Part shown: positions 32,301-43,892 of the stretch, piece by piece | How positions within the stretch are numbered: position 1 is the first letter of the stretch | Layout of the letters: every line of letters begins with the position of its first letter | Notes under the pieces: generated by a model | Told to the model about the DNA's origin: nothing | The model's database searches: none | What the model saw: only the letters and a program-made list of their open reading frames with translations | Program-made: the position numbers and the translations under genes | NCBI RefSeq assembly: GCF_000003815.2 | Contig: NC_049991.1 | Span: 19,213,307-19,277,306 of the forward strand | Direction of reading: 5' to 3' | Length of the DNA stretch: 64,000 bases | From: Branchiostoma floridae | Lineage: Eukaryota; Chordata; Leptocardii; Amphioxiformes; Branchiostomatidae

Positions 32301-35300
32301 ACAAACCTCATGATCAGCAGGTCAAGGCTAGAAACCTCACTCAAAATATCCTAAAAGAAATTAACAAACTCCTTACAGATGTGAGACCCCCTACTCTAGT
32401 CATTGTCTTTGACACTCTGTGTGCAGATTTTGCTGTGCAAAGTTGGCCTTCTGTGCCTGATCCCTATGCTATGAACAAACCCAGGGTGACAGGGTTGGAC
32501 AAGTTTTCAAAAATTCATGTGTCCCATTGGACAACTACATTAAGAATTTACCTGCCCGAATCAACTTTTCGCTTGCCCAAAATCAAATTACTTTTTCCTA
32601 TGTAGATTTAACTTCCAGCAATGGAATTCTTTTATCATCGGCTCTATTTTTCTGCGTAAACCAATGCTTGATGTCAATGCTGTGAACAGTTACAAGTATA
32701 TAAAAGTCTCACTCCTGGAAAAATCTTACTTGCCCGATTGGGATAGTGGGGTAGGACATGTGCTTGCCTGATTTCACTTGCCCGAGAAAATCTGGCTAGT
32801 GGACTTGTCCAACCTTGGGTGAGAACCCTGTATGTTTTAATCCACGTTGTTTCTCCTCTATCTTCAGACCACCACCAGTACCACAGGGCCTGTCGGCGCA
32901 GACTTCAAGCCCCTGAACGCCCCCTCTAACATCGGACCCCAGAAGCTTCCCCCGACGACGACGGCCGCGCCCCTCTCCACGAGCGCCCCGCCCAACCCCA
33001 CTCAGACGAGACAGGCGACAGTTTCCGCGGCCCCAAGCATCTCCAAGCCTTCCACGTCCGGAGGGTCCACCGGCGGATCCACCAAACTCATGCACCCTGA
33101 ACCAGAGGATGTGTCACTGGTAAGGAGTCACTTGTACTGAACATGTGTACACCACAGTTTAGCAACCCTGCAGGGCAATGATCACTAATCCACGCAGCCT
33201 CAGAATGTCAAATTTGAGTGTATACAGTAATTTTGCTTTTATGCTATACGTGTCTAGCACCAAACTCATGCATCCTGAACCTGAGGATGTGTCACTGGTG
33301 AGGAGTCACTCATAAGTAGCATGCAGGGTTGGACAAGTTTTCTAAAATTGACTTGTCCTATCGGGCAAGTACTTAAAAAATTAACTTGCCCGAACCAACT
33401 TTTCACTTGCCCGAAATCTAAATGACATTTTTCTATGTACATTCATGGCCTTCAATGGAATTTTTGTTATTGGCTCTATTTTCTGTGTCAATCAATGCTT
33501 GATGTCATGACTTTGAAAAGTAGCAAGTACATCAAAATCTCACTCAATGGAGAAAAGCTAACTTGTCCGATCGGGCAAGTGGGGAAGGACATGCACTTGC
33601 CCGATTGGCATTTTCACTTGCCCGGGACTATAGGGCTAGTGGACTTGTTTATCCCTTGCATGTATACACCAGTGGTTAGCACCCTGAACCAGAGGATGTG
33701 TCACTGGTAAGGAGTCACTCATATATGGCATGTATACACCAGTGGTTAGCAAGCCTCTGGACCAAGAGGTAGTGAGTTCAAATCCCAATAGTGGGATTGT
33801 GTCACATAATTGGCAGGGTGTTCGACCCATAACCCAGAGGTTCTGGTTTTGAATCCTTTCATAAGCCACCGATCTTGTTCCCTTGGGAAAGGCACTTTTC
33901 ACAACTTTCCCCACTTCACTCAGGTGAAAATGAATACCTAGCGTTGGTTAAACTGTTTGGGTTAGATGAGATGTTAAATGGAGGTCCCATGTTTGAGGAG
34001 AGCCAAACTTCAAGCATGTTTAAGAACCCACCACACTTATGGAAAAGATTAGGACTCCTTCCGGTTCAAAACCTACATTCCCATGGCAGTTGCTCCAGAC
34101 CCTTTCGATCTAGTTCTGCCTATCCTGGTTGAGATTAGAGAGTAATCAGCCAACCCAATAACAATAACATATGGCTGGTCAGTCGGTCGCCTGGTTGGTT
34201 GATTGATTGATTGGACTAATGATTGATTGATTGATTGATCAACAGGAGGAGAGAAGAGCCCAGATGCCGAAGTACAACCGACAGATGCCGCCTGTGTCCG
34301 TGCACGCGCCAGCCTCCACATAGGCCCCGCGCACATTCGGACCAATAGTTGATTGATTGATTTGTTGATTGATTGATTAATTGATTGATCAATAGGAGGA
34401 GAGAAGAGCCCAGATGCCGTAGTACAACCGACAGATGCCCCCAGCGTTGTTCTCTTCGAAAAGAGCTAGGGTTGTTCGTTCTAGGGATGAGTATAAGATT
34501 GATTGGGTAATGAATTGATTGGACCAATGGTTGATTGATTGATTTATTGATTGGTCGGTTGATCAATAGGAGGAGAGAAGAGCCCAGATGCCAAAGTACA
34601 ACCGACAGATGCCGCCTGTGTCCGTGCACGCGCCAGCCTCCACATCTGCCCCCGCTCCGATGGGCCAACCGCATGCCGCGCCGCCTGTGTCCGCCCACGC
34701 CATGGGTCCGCCAGGCCACGGCATGGCCCCACCAGGGCACGCGCCGCCTTTCGGAGGTAATATGATGCCGCCAGGCAATATGCCGCCGAACATGCGGCCT
34801 CCGATGCCGCCGCCCATGGGCCATCCAGGTAAGCGTCCGTCGGCTAGCTCTCTCACACACGTTGTTCGCACACACAAAGGTAGGTCTGCAGGTAGGGTTT
34901 CTCACGCCACCTGTATACCGTGTACTCCCTGTAGACTTAAGGGACCACCTGTATACCGTGTACTCCCTGTAGACTTAAGGGATGGCCTGTATACCGTGTA
35001 CTCCTTGTAGACTTAAGGGACCACCTGTATACCGTGTACTCCCTGTAGACTTAAGGCCAGGGCTCGAAGTACTATTTTCTGCATACCTGCACTGGTGCAG
35101 GTGACATTGCAAATTACCTGCACCTGATAAATTTTACCTGCACCACTCTGAAATTAGGAAGTATGGATCATACTAAAATTGTTCAGGAACCATTGCTATT
35201 TTTTTCTTTTGTACTTTAATGGTAGTAACATTCAATGCAGCTAATAACAATCCACATACACTTACATCATATGACATTTATGTTTAAAACCCAGTACATG

Positions 35301-37147
35301 GACCAGTGCAGGTTAGGTGCAGATAGACCAATTTTACCTGCACTTACCTGCATATGCAGGTGGTATTTCGAGCCCTGCTTAAGGGCTGCGTACTGGTAAA
35401 GTTGCCCAGAAATCACCGGTACCGGTCCATAGGCCTGCCCTGCATGGTGCAAACTTGTATGGCTTTAGGGCTTGACTAAACACTTCTTGTTCAGAATCTG
35501 TGTTATATTACACAAGGGTGACATCCTTTGAAAAAATCCAAATGCATTACATGTACAACCAATATCATAACGTATAACCAAATGATAAAAAAAGCCAAAA
35601 GAATCCCACAAGTATGAGTTCTTTTGAAACAGCTTACTGAACATACATGTCACTGTCATTGGACATCTCATGAAAGCAGGCTTTTAGCTAGGATTTTATA
35701 ATAGGGCGTCCAAACTTACCGGTGAGTCGTGGTAAGTGACTATTGTAGGGGGTCTGGGGGCATCCACCTTCCATGGTGCAGAGTTTTTGATGATTTTAAG
35801 TTTAAAAAGTGCATTCTAAGGTATCCCAAGAGGCAAAATACACAATGTACTGTTACAGATATCACAGTAGAAGACTGTGACCACAGATGACCTGGTTGCA
35901 TCCCTGGTCAATCAGAATTTCATGCTTGTCAGAGGATTTTCTCCCCAGTATAGGGTGTCCAGGAGCATCAAATTTCTTGTTATTCTAAGAAAAGGGCGTC
36001 CAGATGACGCGTTGACGCATGCCTGGCTAAAAGCCTGCATGAAAGACTGATTTAAAACAGTTTTTGTTTGTTTGAATCATTTTCAAAGTCTTATCCCAGA
36101 AAAGTTTTAGTGGCACAGTCCCTATTTTTTATACTTTGCCGGCTTGTAGTATTGTAGAGCAGACTTTAATTACTAATAACTGTCCTTAATAAAAGTGGAT
36201 GCTTGGAGATTATGATTTGGCGAAGGTAGGTCAGACGGTAGGATTTCCAGTAGAGTTCTCTCACAACTCACAAAGCAGTACACGTTTGTCAAAACAAATA
36301 GCAGGTACAAAAAGCATGTCACACGGGCAGTAACAAATGCATGTAATGCTAAACACTGGTCACAGTAGATGTGGGCACACGCTACAAATTTATGAAATCA
36401 TTATCTTTTGGCTTGTATTTCATACGTATACATATGTGCAGCCAACACAAGAAAAAGCGTTTTGTGTCTAGTTACCTCACTGACCCAAATAAGTATCTAT
36501 AAAAAGTATGTTTCAGTTCTATCATTCCCAGGGCTGTCGCCAACTATAGATTTTTTTTGTCCCTTTTTTTGGGAGCCCTTGTTGATTTTCCTTGTGAAAC
36601 CTGTAATTTGGCCTTTAAATGAAAACATACCGAAGTTCAGATTTTTGGTGTGAAATTTTTTCCCATCACAACCAGTAAATTTCTATCCCAGGAAGGAGGG
36701 ATTGGTCCTGGAGACAGCCCTATTCACACCTTATGACTATATTACAAAAGGTTGTGTACTTTTCCAAAGTTCCAGTGTTAACCATGTCTAGAGTGATCAT
36801 TGTTAGATTGTATACACATACACTTTCACATTGTTGCTTATTGGGTGGTCTGCAGTCCTCGGCACTGCTTTGAAAGGTAAGAAATGGCCACGCAGTGTGT
36901 CTTTACTTTGTTACGTCACGTTGATCGTTTCCTAACCCCCGTTTCTCTCTCTGTTTCTTTGTGTTCTTCTTCTCTGTGTTCTACAGGAGGGATGGGCGGG
37001 CCTCCACCGCAGGGGATGGGGATGGGGCCAGGGGGGATGCCGTTTGGCGGCCCCCCTAGAGGGCCCCCCAACATGCCCTTCCAGGGGGGTCCAGGCATGC
37101 CGCCGGGAATGAGGCCTCCGATGATGGCGCCGCAGGGGCGGTACTAG
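26389..37147 (+). CDS. ZNF207: BUB3-interacting zinc-finger protein ZNF207 (BuGZ)
   Basis: Nine exons join in frame: 26389-26429, 28358-28484, 29228-29354, 29922-30095, 31033-31171, 31927-32143, 32868-33119, 34570-34828, 36987-37147 (TAG). This gives 1497 nt and 498 residues, about the length of vertebrate ZNF207. The start MGRKKKKQ is diagnostic. Two C2H2 fingers follow: C13-C16-H29-H34 and C37-C40-H53-H58, the last His supplied by exon 3. Residues near 60-98 hold the conserved [16 protein letters not shown] long Met/Pro/Gly-rich low-complexity region is followed by [15 protein letters not shown] and the GLEBS motif [12 protein letters not shown] at the start of exon 8, which in known orthologues binds BUB3. 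The C-terminus ends GRY as in vertebrates. The protein acts at kinetochores and on microtubules and is linked to splicing in known orthologues. Introns hold many MITEs and exon-edge duplications. Confidence 0.95.
27110..28275. mobile_element. DNA element with GGCTATTGACACAC ends in intron 1
   Basis: GGCTATTGACACACTGAGTG at 27126 recurs inverted at 28215-28275 (CACTGAGTGTGTCAATAGCC and a second copy). Between them lie a tRNA-like unit and otherwise non-coding sequence. Confidence 0.5.
27369..27441 (+). pseudogene. tRNA-like Pol III unit
   Basis: Perfect A box TAGCGTAGTGG, near-perfect B box AGTTCGAGTCC and a T9 terminator immediately downstream. The acceptor arms do not pair, so it is not a functional tRNA. 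Confidence 0.5.
29395..29560 (-). repeat. Short repeat with degenerate hammerhead-like core
   Basis: Minus strand has CTGAAGA followed by a weak stem and CCGAAACC at about 29460-29425, and inverted flanks (CACATTGTACTGCAGCAC at 29462 and GTGCTGCAGTACAATGTG at 29517). Confidence 0.35.
29652..29873. repeat. 13-bp minisatellite in ZNF207 intron 3
   Basis: About 17 units of GGTACACTGTATC, with a few single-base variants and one shortened unit. Open frames through it on both strands are a by-product of the repeat. Confidence 0.95.
30107..30770. repeat. CTCACTTTCAGTCA minisatellite split by a MITE
   Basis: Units of TCACTCTCACTTTCAG or CTTACTTTCGG run from 30107 to 30253 and resume at 30595-30770. 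A CCTGCA-family MITE (30254-30594) sits between the two halves, flanked by CTCTT on both sides. Confidence 0.85.
30254..30594. mobile_element. hAT-like MITE, CCTGCA family (copy 1)
   Basis: Starts CAGGGCTCGAAATACC and ends GTATTTCGAGCTCTG. Repeated ACCTGCA/TGCAGGT near both ends. Confidence 0.75.
31268..31352 (+). repeat. Partial copy of ZNF207 exon 5
   Basis: Repeats the 3' half of exon 5 (31033-31171) and its donor, about 180 bp downstream. It begins without an acceptor and has a small change in the last codons (CCAAGACCAAGG). Confidence 0.85.
31684..31883. mobile_element. MITE with TACTGTAATTC ends
   Basis: Left TACTGTAATTCCTG and right GTGAATTACAGTA are inverted, about 200 bp apart, interior rich in CACGGT/ACCGTG. 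Mariner-like ends beginning with TA. Confidence 0.55.
32180..32475 (+). other. Exon-like fragment related to the ZNF207 3' UTR
   Basis: The stretch GAAACCTCACTCAAAA... to CTCCTTACAGATG resembles the duplicated block at 37230-37460 by eye. It is open in one frame for over 100 codons but has no clear splice borders. Confidence 0.35.
32490..32817. mobile_element. hAT-like MITE, CTTGCC family (copy 2)
   Basis: CAGGGTTGGACAAG start, CAACCTTG end, GGTGA on both flanks (32485-32489, 32818-32822). Confidence 0.75.
33255..33310 (+). repeat. Partial copy of ZNF207 exon 7 end (first)
   Basis: Repeats the last ~45 nt of exon 7 (ACCAAACTCATGCA to GTGTCACTG) and its donor. A second, shorter copy is at 33678-33722. 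Confidence 0.85.
33324..33657. mobile_element. hAT-like MITE, CTTGCC family (copy 3)
   Basis: GCATG on both flanks (33319-33323, 33658-33662). It separates the two copied exon-7 ends, so it inserted after that duplication. Confidence 0.75.
33678..33722 (+). repeat. Partial copy of ZNF207 exon 7 end (second)
   Basis: CCCTGAACCAGAGGATGTG with the same donor and intron start as exon 7. Confidence 0.8.
33745..34130 (+). mobile_element. tRNA-derived SINE (diverged copy)
   Basis: Contains CCCTTGGGAAAGGCACTTTT, CACTTCACTCAGGTGAAAA and the GTTAAATGGAGGTCCC block seen in 44931-45416. The tRNA-like head is only partly recognisable. Confidence 0.55.
34242..34445 (+). repeat. Two truncated copies of ZNF207 exon 8 start
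   Basis: 34245-34325 and 34396-34445 copy the acceptor region and 5' part of exon 8 (34570-34828), each preceded by the same GATTGATTGATT tract. Both contain in-frame TAG: CACATAGG in the first and CCGTAGTAC in the second. The copied part encodes the GLEBS motif. Confidence 0.88.
34905..35057. repeat. Short tandem repeat
   Basis: Four units of CCTGTATACCGTGTACTCC followed by CTGTAGACTTAAGG; a CCTGCA-family MITE inserted at the last unit. Confidence 0.85.
35058..35377. mobile_element. hAT-like MITE, CCTGCA family (copy 2)
   Basis: CAGGGCTCGAAGTAC to GTATTTCGAGCCCTG. Flanking 8-mers CTTAAGGC and CTTAAGGG differ at one base. They lie within a local tandem repeat, but an 8-bp TSD fits the hAT class. 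Confidence 0.75.
35677..36037. mobile_element. hAT-like MITE, CAGGCTTTTAGC family (copy 3)
   Basis: Perfect 8-bp TSD CATGAAAG (35669-35676 and 36038-36045). Termini CAGGCTTTTAGCTAGG and CCTGGCTAAAAGCCTG. Confidence 0.88.
36532..36722. mobile_element. Small MITE with AGGGCTGTC ends
   Basis: AGGGCTGTCGCCA at the left and TGGAGACAGCCCT at the right; about 190 bp. Confidence 0.45.
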
Positions 37148-39730
37148 CGGTGGTGGCGGCACTGCGGCGCTTCCGTGCACAGTTAAGTGCCTGTCCTGCT
37201 ATCCCGTGGATGGACAGTACAGCAGAATCACAGCGCAAGGGGCAAAGCTAAAAACCTCGCTCAGAAACTTCCTGTAAAAGAAACGAAAAAGCTCCTTATA
37301 GATTGTAAGAAACCCTTCCATGCAAACAGTATGCGATACAAAATCACAGTGGAAGGGGCAAAGCTTAAAAACCTTGTTCAGAAACATCACTTAAAGGAAA
37401 CAAAAAAGCGTCTTAGAAATTGCAAGAAACCCTTCCATGCAAACAGTATGCGATACAAACGAACTTTTAGGAAAATGAAGTCATTTTTAAGACAGCCCGT
37501 TTTCATTACTTCGTGAATTCAGCTTTTCTGGTTATTTTTCTTTGTCTCTTTACTGATTTTCTGCTGTGTAGGCCTGTCATGTACAGTACCTGCTTCTGGG
37601 ATCTGACTCCAAATAAGGCTATAATTACCTAATAAAGTAATGGTTACCTTAGATACTACAATGGATGCTGTTGTTCCACACTGTTGTCCTTACTTACATG
37701 TAGGTCCACAGAAGATTGACGTACCTGAACTAATCTAAGGTTTGTAGATACTACGTGTTGCTACCTTGTGCATTTCTGATGTTTCAACAGCCTAAGTTCT
37801 GAGTAGCCAAAATACTTTAATTCTTCACTCTCTGAGAATTAAAGCACTTGTGTTCAATGATCAGAAATGGCTAGGGCTGTCATAAGTTCTAACCAGAACT
37901 GTTAAGGTCAAATTTGGTATTTTTCTTCTTGTTTAAACTTGTTCCCAAGAGAGAAGTGAAACAGCACTTCAGAACATCCCAAAAGTGCGTCTAGAGCACT
38001 GAATGCTTTTTTTCTTCCTTTGGAGTATTTTGGAAACGTATCCTGCTTGCTGAAGTTGAAGAAATCCGTATATCCCACTAGCACAGCCACACACGTAACG
38101 ATGGTAAAGAACTTAAGAAGTAACAAGTCTGAGTAAACCTGCTCATGGTTTCAAGTGCACATGGTGCATTGTGGTGCATTGTGGGTCATGTGTCAAAGGT
38201 CAAGGCCCCTGCAACATGTCATGTAGGACATGTATCAAGCACAGTCTATTTACAAGTTAGGTTTCTTGACCATTGACAAATCACCTGAAATGTATTGTAT
38301 GGCGCATGCACTGTTCATATGACAGCCCTGGCCATATCAAACTATGTAGAGTACATGTAGGTTTTGCTTTGCAGGCAGGCAAGGAGAAACAAAGGTGGGA
38401 AACAAAGAGCAGTACAATAAACACTTGTTTCCACTATGGTGTTGCTTGTTTCTTGGTCATGCTAGGTTGATTTTTTATGGGTTCTCAGATTTTGTATGCT
38501 GCTATGCAAGAAATGAGCTAAGGATGTTAACAAGAAGTGGCTCCAATCTCATGTAACCAAAAGATTGATTGGTGTTGGATTGAAACCTATTCAAGACAGA
38601 CACATCAAAATCACCAAGGATTTACAGTAATGTAACGATTGTGGTTAACTTCTATTTTGGCTGTGGGCTCATTTTTTTTTTTTAAATCTAGTGGAGTTAG
38701 CATCAAGAGCAATGAAATGAGAGAACCATAGAATCAAGACTAGCATGACCATGATGATAAGATTTATTACGGTAGCTCATTTGACGGAAGGTCTGTTGAA
38801 GTTTTGCTTGCAAATCTAAACTACTGATTACAACTCCATCTTTAGATGGATTTGTTTTATTAAGAAAGGTCTCTCCATTTGTCTGTACAGATAAAAACAT
38901 GATTGAATACAAAGGAAGCAAAAACTCAATAGACTAATAACTGCAGTTACTGTTACGATTTGTCTATCATGAAGTTTTAACTTGGTAAGTACCCGCCACA
39001 ATTCGTAGTTTTGTTTATTCGTGTTGTGACAGTTTGACCTGTTGTAGGGAAATGATTTTGATGGGAAAACGGGACGTTTCGAGATGATCCCATCCCGGTA
39101 AGTCCATGCAGGTTGGTGATACGATGACATTTTTGAAAGATTCACATATCAGTGTCGACCCCCAGTAGACGATGTATGATTATGTAGACACTTATGACTT
39201 GCCAAAAAGTCTTCACTATTTTGCACATTTCTAAGGGACCATTCCATGTAGAAAGTTGGATTCAAAGCACTTCTTTTTGATTGTTAAAAAGATACGAAGA
39301 AAAACTGTAAAAAGAAGTTTCAAAGAAAATGGTTTTAAAAAGACACACCCCACCCTGGAAATTTCTAAATGGAATGGCCCCTTGCTAAGTCAAATACATG
39401 GAAAAGTATATTTTGGCTACCCTTATAACCTGAAAACAAGTCTAGCATGAACATAGTTTCATTGTAACTGAAAACAAAATTGTCAGAACTATAGTTGTAG
39501 GGAAAAGGTTAACCCCCTAATTAAGAAAGTTCCAAGCATGATGTGATCATTTTGTCATTACTTTTACCTGTAACACTTATAATAAGTTCATGAAGTTGTA
39601 GGATTGAATTGTGCAGAATGTACGGTAGGAGGTTGACATTATTCGATGCATTGTTCTTTCGTTTCACTTTTCAGCCAATCCTTTGTCTCGTCTTGTCTTG
39701 TATTGTACTTAATAAAAATCTGACACAAGG
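37148..39730 (+). other. ZNF207 3' UTR and downstream region
   Basis: The first 370 bp include an approximately 117-bp tandem duplication (37226-37460; shared CCCTTCCATGCAAACAG). AATAAA-type signals occur at 37631, 38417 and 39709; the true end is unknown. A possible open frame of 109 codons spans the duplication. No repeat family was recognised from 37.6 to 39.7 kb. Confidence 0.45.
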
Positions 39731-40129
39731 AAACAGTGCTGGAAGATGCATTTCTTCTTGAATGTGAGGTTGGTGTGAAAAACTTGTCTCGAGTTGGTTG
39801 TGCATTCAATTTGTTTTATTGGGGGTTTCTGCTATCTAGATGTGTATCAGAACTTACATTAAATTTAGAGCAGTGAATAAAGTAGTCACCTCCAAATTTA
39901 ACAATATGACATTGTCATGGAAGGGTGATATTGAAATAAGAACATAGTTACTAACTTAAAGATACTTTATTTCCTAATACAGGGCTTGAAGCAGAGTGGT
40001 TTCATGCACTATTGTGATAACATGTTGCTCTGTCTTCAAAGAAATTCCTGGCTGCGTTTTTCAGAAATTCTTACTGTATTTACCCCATCATCATTACAAA
40101 ACAAAAATAAACTGATCTTCAAGCCCTGT

Positions 40130-43045
40130 AGCGGAAAAAAAATCACCCTCACAACAAGGCAAGTGGTTCTTTCCTTGCTACGTTGCTGTTTCTGAAGGGT
40201 GGAATTTTCACAGCGCTCTCTGTGCTGTTGGACCTCAGAGTCCCCAACCCTTGGGGTTCGGCGAAAATCTTCCACAGACTATATATAGTGTATAACTAGA
40301 TATATGCGGTGTGGGTTGAGAAAAATGCCTATTGCTTAGAAATGAGGGTTATATTGCCCCCCCAGCTACAAGGCAAGTCCCCCCCCCCCCTTGATTGCAC
40401 AAATATATCAGAACCATTGAAGAGTTCTGCTCAAGGAACATCTGTGTTTAACTCAAGGTAGGGAATCAAAGGTAGGAGAATGCTTCAGTATCTTGGGTTT
40501 TGAAAAAGAAGATGCGAGTTCCTTTCCCACTGAATACCTGGAAGTTTCACAACGTTCTAGAAATGCAAACAACAGACTGCACAATACAATAAGAAAGCAA
40601 TGTAGACAATGTATACTTCGATTCACCGCAAGCACACTCTTATATTTTGAAAATACACGGTGACAGCAATTTCTTTTTAAGTCCGAAGAGGCAAAGAATG
40701 TTAAGGAGTCGCAAGTACAACTTTTAAAGAGAAAAGTCCATTCTCCCACCTCTTCCTAGTTGGAGAACTAAGTCCTAAAATAGTTTGGTTTTCTTTCCCC
40801 TCCTCACAGCTCTGCTGCTGCAGAACGTTACCATGGTTATGGTTACTAGGGTAGGGTTGACACCCTAGCAACAAGGCAAGTGGTTCTTTCCTTGCTACGT
40901 TGCTGTTTCTGAAGGGTGGAATTTTCACAGCACTCTCTGTGCTGTTGGACCTCAGCGTCCCCAACCCTTGGGGTTCGGCGAAAATCTTCCACTGTGTTGT
41001 AGTGACTGTGTAACTAGATTAATGCAGTGTGGGTTGAGAAAAATGCCTGTTGATTAGAAACGAGGGGTATATTGACCCCCCAAGCTACAAGGCAAGTCCC
41101 CCCCCCCTTCATTGCACAAATATATCAGAACCGCAAGTCAGAGTTCTGCTCAAGGAACATCTGTGTTTAACTCAAGGTAGGGAAACAAAGGTAGGAGAAT
41201 GCTTCAATATCTTTAATTTAGAAAAAAAAAGATGTGAGTTCTTTTCCCACTGAATACCTGGAAGTTTCACAACGTTCTAGAAATACAAACAACAGACTGC
41301 ACAATACAATAAGAAAGTAATGTAGACTATGAATACTTCGATTTACCTCAAGCACACTCTTATATTAAATTTTGAAAATACACAGTGACAACAATTGTTT
41401 TTACGTCCGAAAACTTAAGGCAAAAAATGTTGAGGAGTTGCAAATACAACTTTTGAATAGAAAACTCCTTTCCTCCACCCCTTGTAGGAGAACTTAGTTT
41501 TAAATAGTTTGGTTTTCTTTCCCCCTCCTCACAGCTCTGCTGCTGCAGAACGTTACCATGGTTACGGTTACTAGGGTAGGGTTGACACCCTAGCAACAAG
41601 GCAAGTGGTTCTTTCCTTGCTACGTTGCTGTTTCTGAAGGGTGGAATTTTCACAGCGCTCTCTGTGCTGTTGGACCTCAGCGTCCCCAACCCTTGGGGTT
41701 CGGCGAAAATCTTCCACTGTTTGTAATGAATGCCGCACATGTGATTTTCCAAGTATAAGATACTCGAAGACAAACTGTAAAAGCCAAGGGAAACGTTCAA
41801 CCTTTGTGGAAAGTGCTGTGGGAAGAACTACATTCAATTTGTTTAAGTTGGGCAAAACCCTTTTGGATGTTTGGATAGTAGAATTTTCTTTTACCAGTTT
41901 GTATTACCCGCTGGATACTTCTTCGATAACATTGTAAATACAAGAAATTGTGGGAAGTTTCTGTGTTGTGAGAATGGGAGGGAATGTTTTATTTTTCAAG
42001 GTCTCTGCGTGGGACAGAGAAGTTGTGGTCGTGTCTGTTAAAGTATAAGGTAGGAAAATAAAGGTAGGAAAAATGTTCAAAGATCTCACCTTTACGAGAA
42101 ATATTTCCGGTGTCATACACTGCACATATTGCTCAAAATGTTATAGACTCTTCATAGTAAAACTGCTGTTACAGTAGTGGTGGCAAATATATCATAGTAA
42201 AGATGGGACACACTTCTGCCAAATGTTAGTGCTGCATTCTCGCCAAAATACATACTTTCAAGTTAGTCATGACTGTTTTCTGTGCAACAGTCTTTTCTAG
42301 CAGTATGAAGATGGACAGAATTGTTTTGAAGGCATACAAGTTCAAAGTTACTTAATTCCAATAAAGAATACCAAGTGCAGTGAGCAATAGCATTCAAATG
42401 CAATGCTTGCTGTGAAAAAATTGAACAACTTAAAAAGAATCAGACGCAGGGCTCTAGCCAGCGTCCGTTTTTCCGTCAATTGACGGAAATGTGCTGCGTC
42501 TGACGGAAAAAATTTAAAACCAATCCGTCAACCTTGACGGACAAAAATCCTTGGTGGATGCTACAGGCGGCTTGGGGACGCCGTTCACAGCCGTAAAAGC
42601 CACATACTGTTTGTTTTGCTATTGTTATGATTGTTGACAATGTGTGTCGGCGCCCTTTCGCGTACGATAATCTCATTAAAACCCGTTTTGCAAGGTCTCA
42701 GTTCAGTCCTTCTAATTAATTTTCGCGGTTTTCGCGACGATTGTAATTGGCTGACGGAAAAAAATTTCGAGCTGGCTAAAGCCCTGATCAGACGTAAACA
42801 TCATAATTGTAGGTCAAGGTGCTAAATAGTTTGGTCTTTGTCTCCCCCCTCCACACAGCTCTGCTTCTGCGGAACGTTACCATGGTTACGGTTACTAGGG
42901 TAGGGTTGATGCCCTAGCAACAAGGCAAGTGTCTCTTTCCTTGCTACGTTGCTGTTTCTGAAGGGTGGAATTTTCACAGCGCTCTCTGTGCTGTTGGACC
43001 TCAGCGTCCCCAACCCTTGGGGTTCGGCGAAAATCTTCCACTGTT
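40130..43045. repeat. Large direct repeat with a conserved 150-bp block in four copies
   Basis: A unit of about 730 bp is present twice in tandem (about 40130-40860 and 40860-41580). A shared block with CTTTCCTTGCTACGTTGCTG, TTTTCACAGCGCTCTCTGTG and CCAACCCTTGGGGTTCGG recurs at 40155-40275, 40875-40995, 41595-41720 and 42920-43040. Three copies are preceded by GTTACCATGGTTA, an X-box-like palindrome. Minus-strand open frames through the block stop at different places in different copies. Confidence 0.8.
42447..42786. mobile_element. hAT-like MITE, TGACGG family (copy 2)
   Basis: Perfect 8-bp TSD ATCAGACG (42439-42446 and 42787-42794). Termini CAGGGCTCTAGCCAGC and GCTGGCTAAAGCCCTG. It lies within the repeat block at 40130-43045. 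Confidence 0.9.
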
Positions 43046-43892
43046 TGCAATGGATGCAGTACACTTTCATATGACTTGCGTATGTTGTTTTAAGGTAATA
43101 AACTGTTTTACCAATCACCAATAGAACTGTAGGACTTCTTCATACATAGGCAAAAATTCCTCATGCAGGATTAAACTTTTCTTAGAAGAATTTTATGGAA
43201 TTACCTGCCATTTCAGGATGAGTACATATATTCGTGTAAGATTGTAAAATAATTGCAGTATTACTTGCTTGTTTACTTGCTTAAGGCAAGTCCATCCGGT
43301 CTCGAATGGAATTAATGTACTATTGCTTAGCAAATAATTCTTCCTTCATGACAAATTATATGAAATAAATTCATGAAAGTTGGGGTTTATCAGAACTCTC
43401 AACTCAGGTATTCTTGTACATAGGATCATTTTCTTGCTTGTGGAAGGAAACTAAGAAAGGGTTTGATTGGTAGTGTACTTTGGGGGATTGGGAAAATGCT
43501 TCATTTTTTCAAGATCTCTCTAAGGGACAGGAAGAAGATGAACTCACCAGGATGGCAAGGAGACCTTCATTTTGACACATTGCTGACATCACAGTTCTGT
43601 TCAGGTCATGTGACATAAGCTTTGGGTCATTTCAACTTGAGAAAGGTCAGAAAACCGACCAAAAGCTAGTTGATGAGTGCCTTGTATCGTATCCAGAAAT
43701 AATATGTAAAATCTTTACTATGCTGTTAACCATCACAGATGAACCTTCATACAAATCATAGCATCAATATGGAAATGTAAGAATTGGATCAATCACCCCA
43801 GCCAAAGTTTGTGTATATTTACCTCTGGATATAATCGAGTTGAAAAAATGAAGCTTTGAAGTGTTTGTCCTACGATATTTACCATAAAGAGA

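Noticed and set aside
34216-34905. 229-codon minus-strand frame rich in Arg and His
   Set aside because: Opposite strand of ZNF207 exon 8 and its partial copies; a shadow of Pro/Met/Gly-rich coding sequence.
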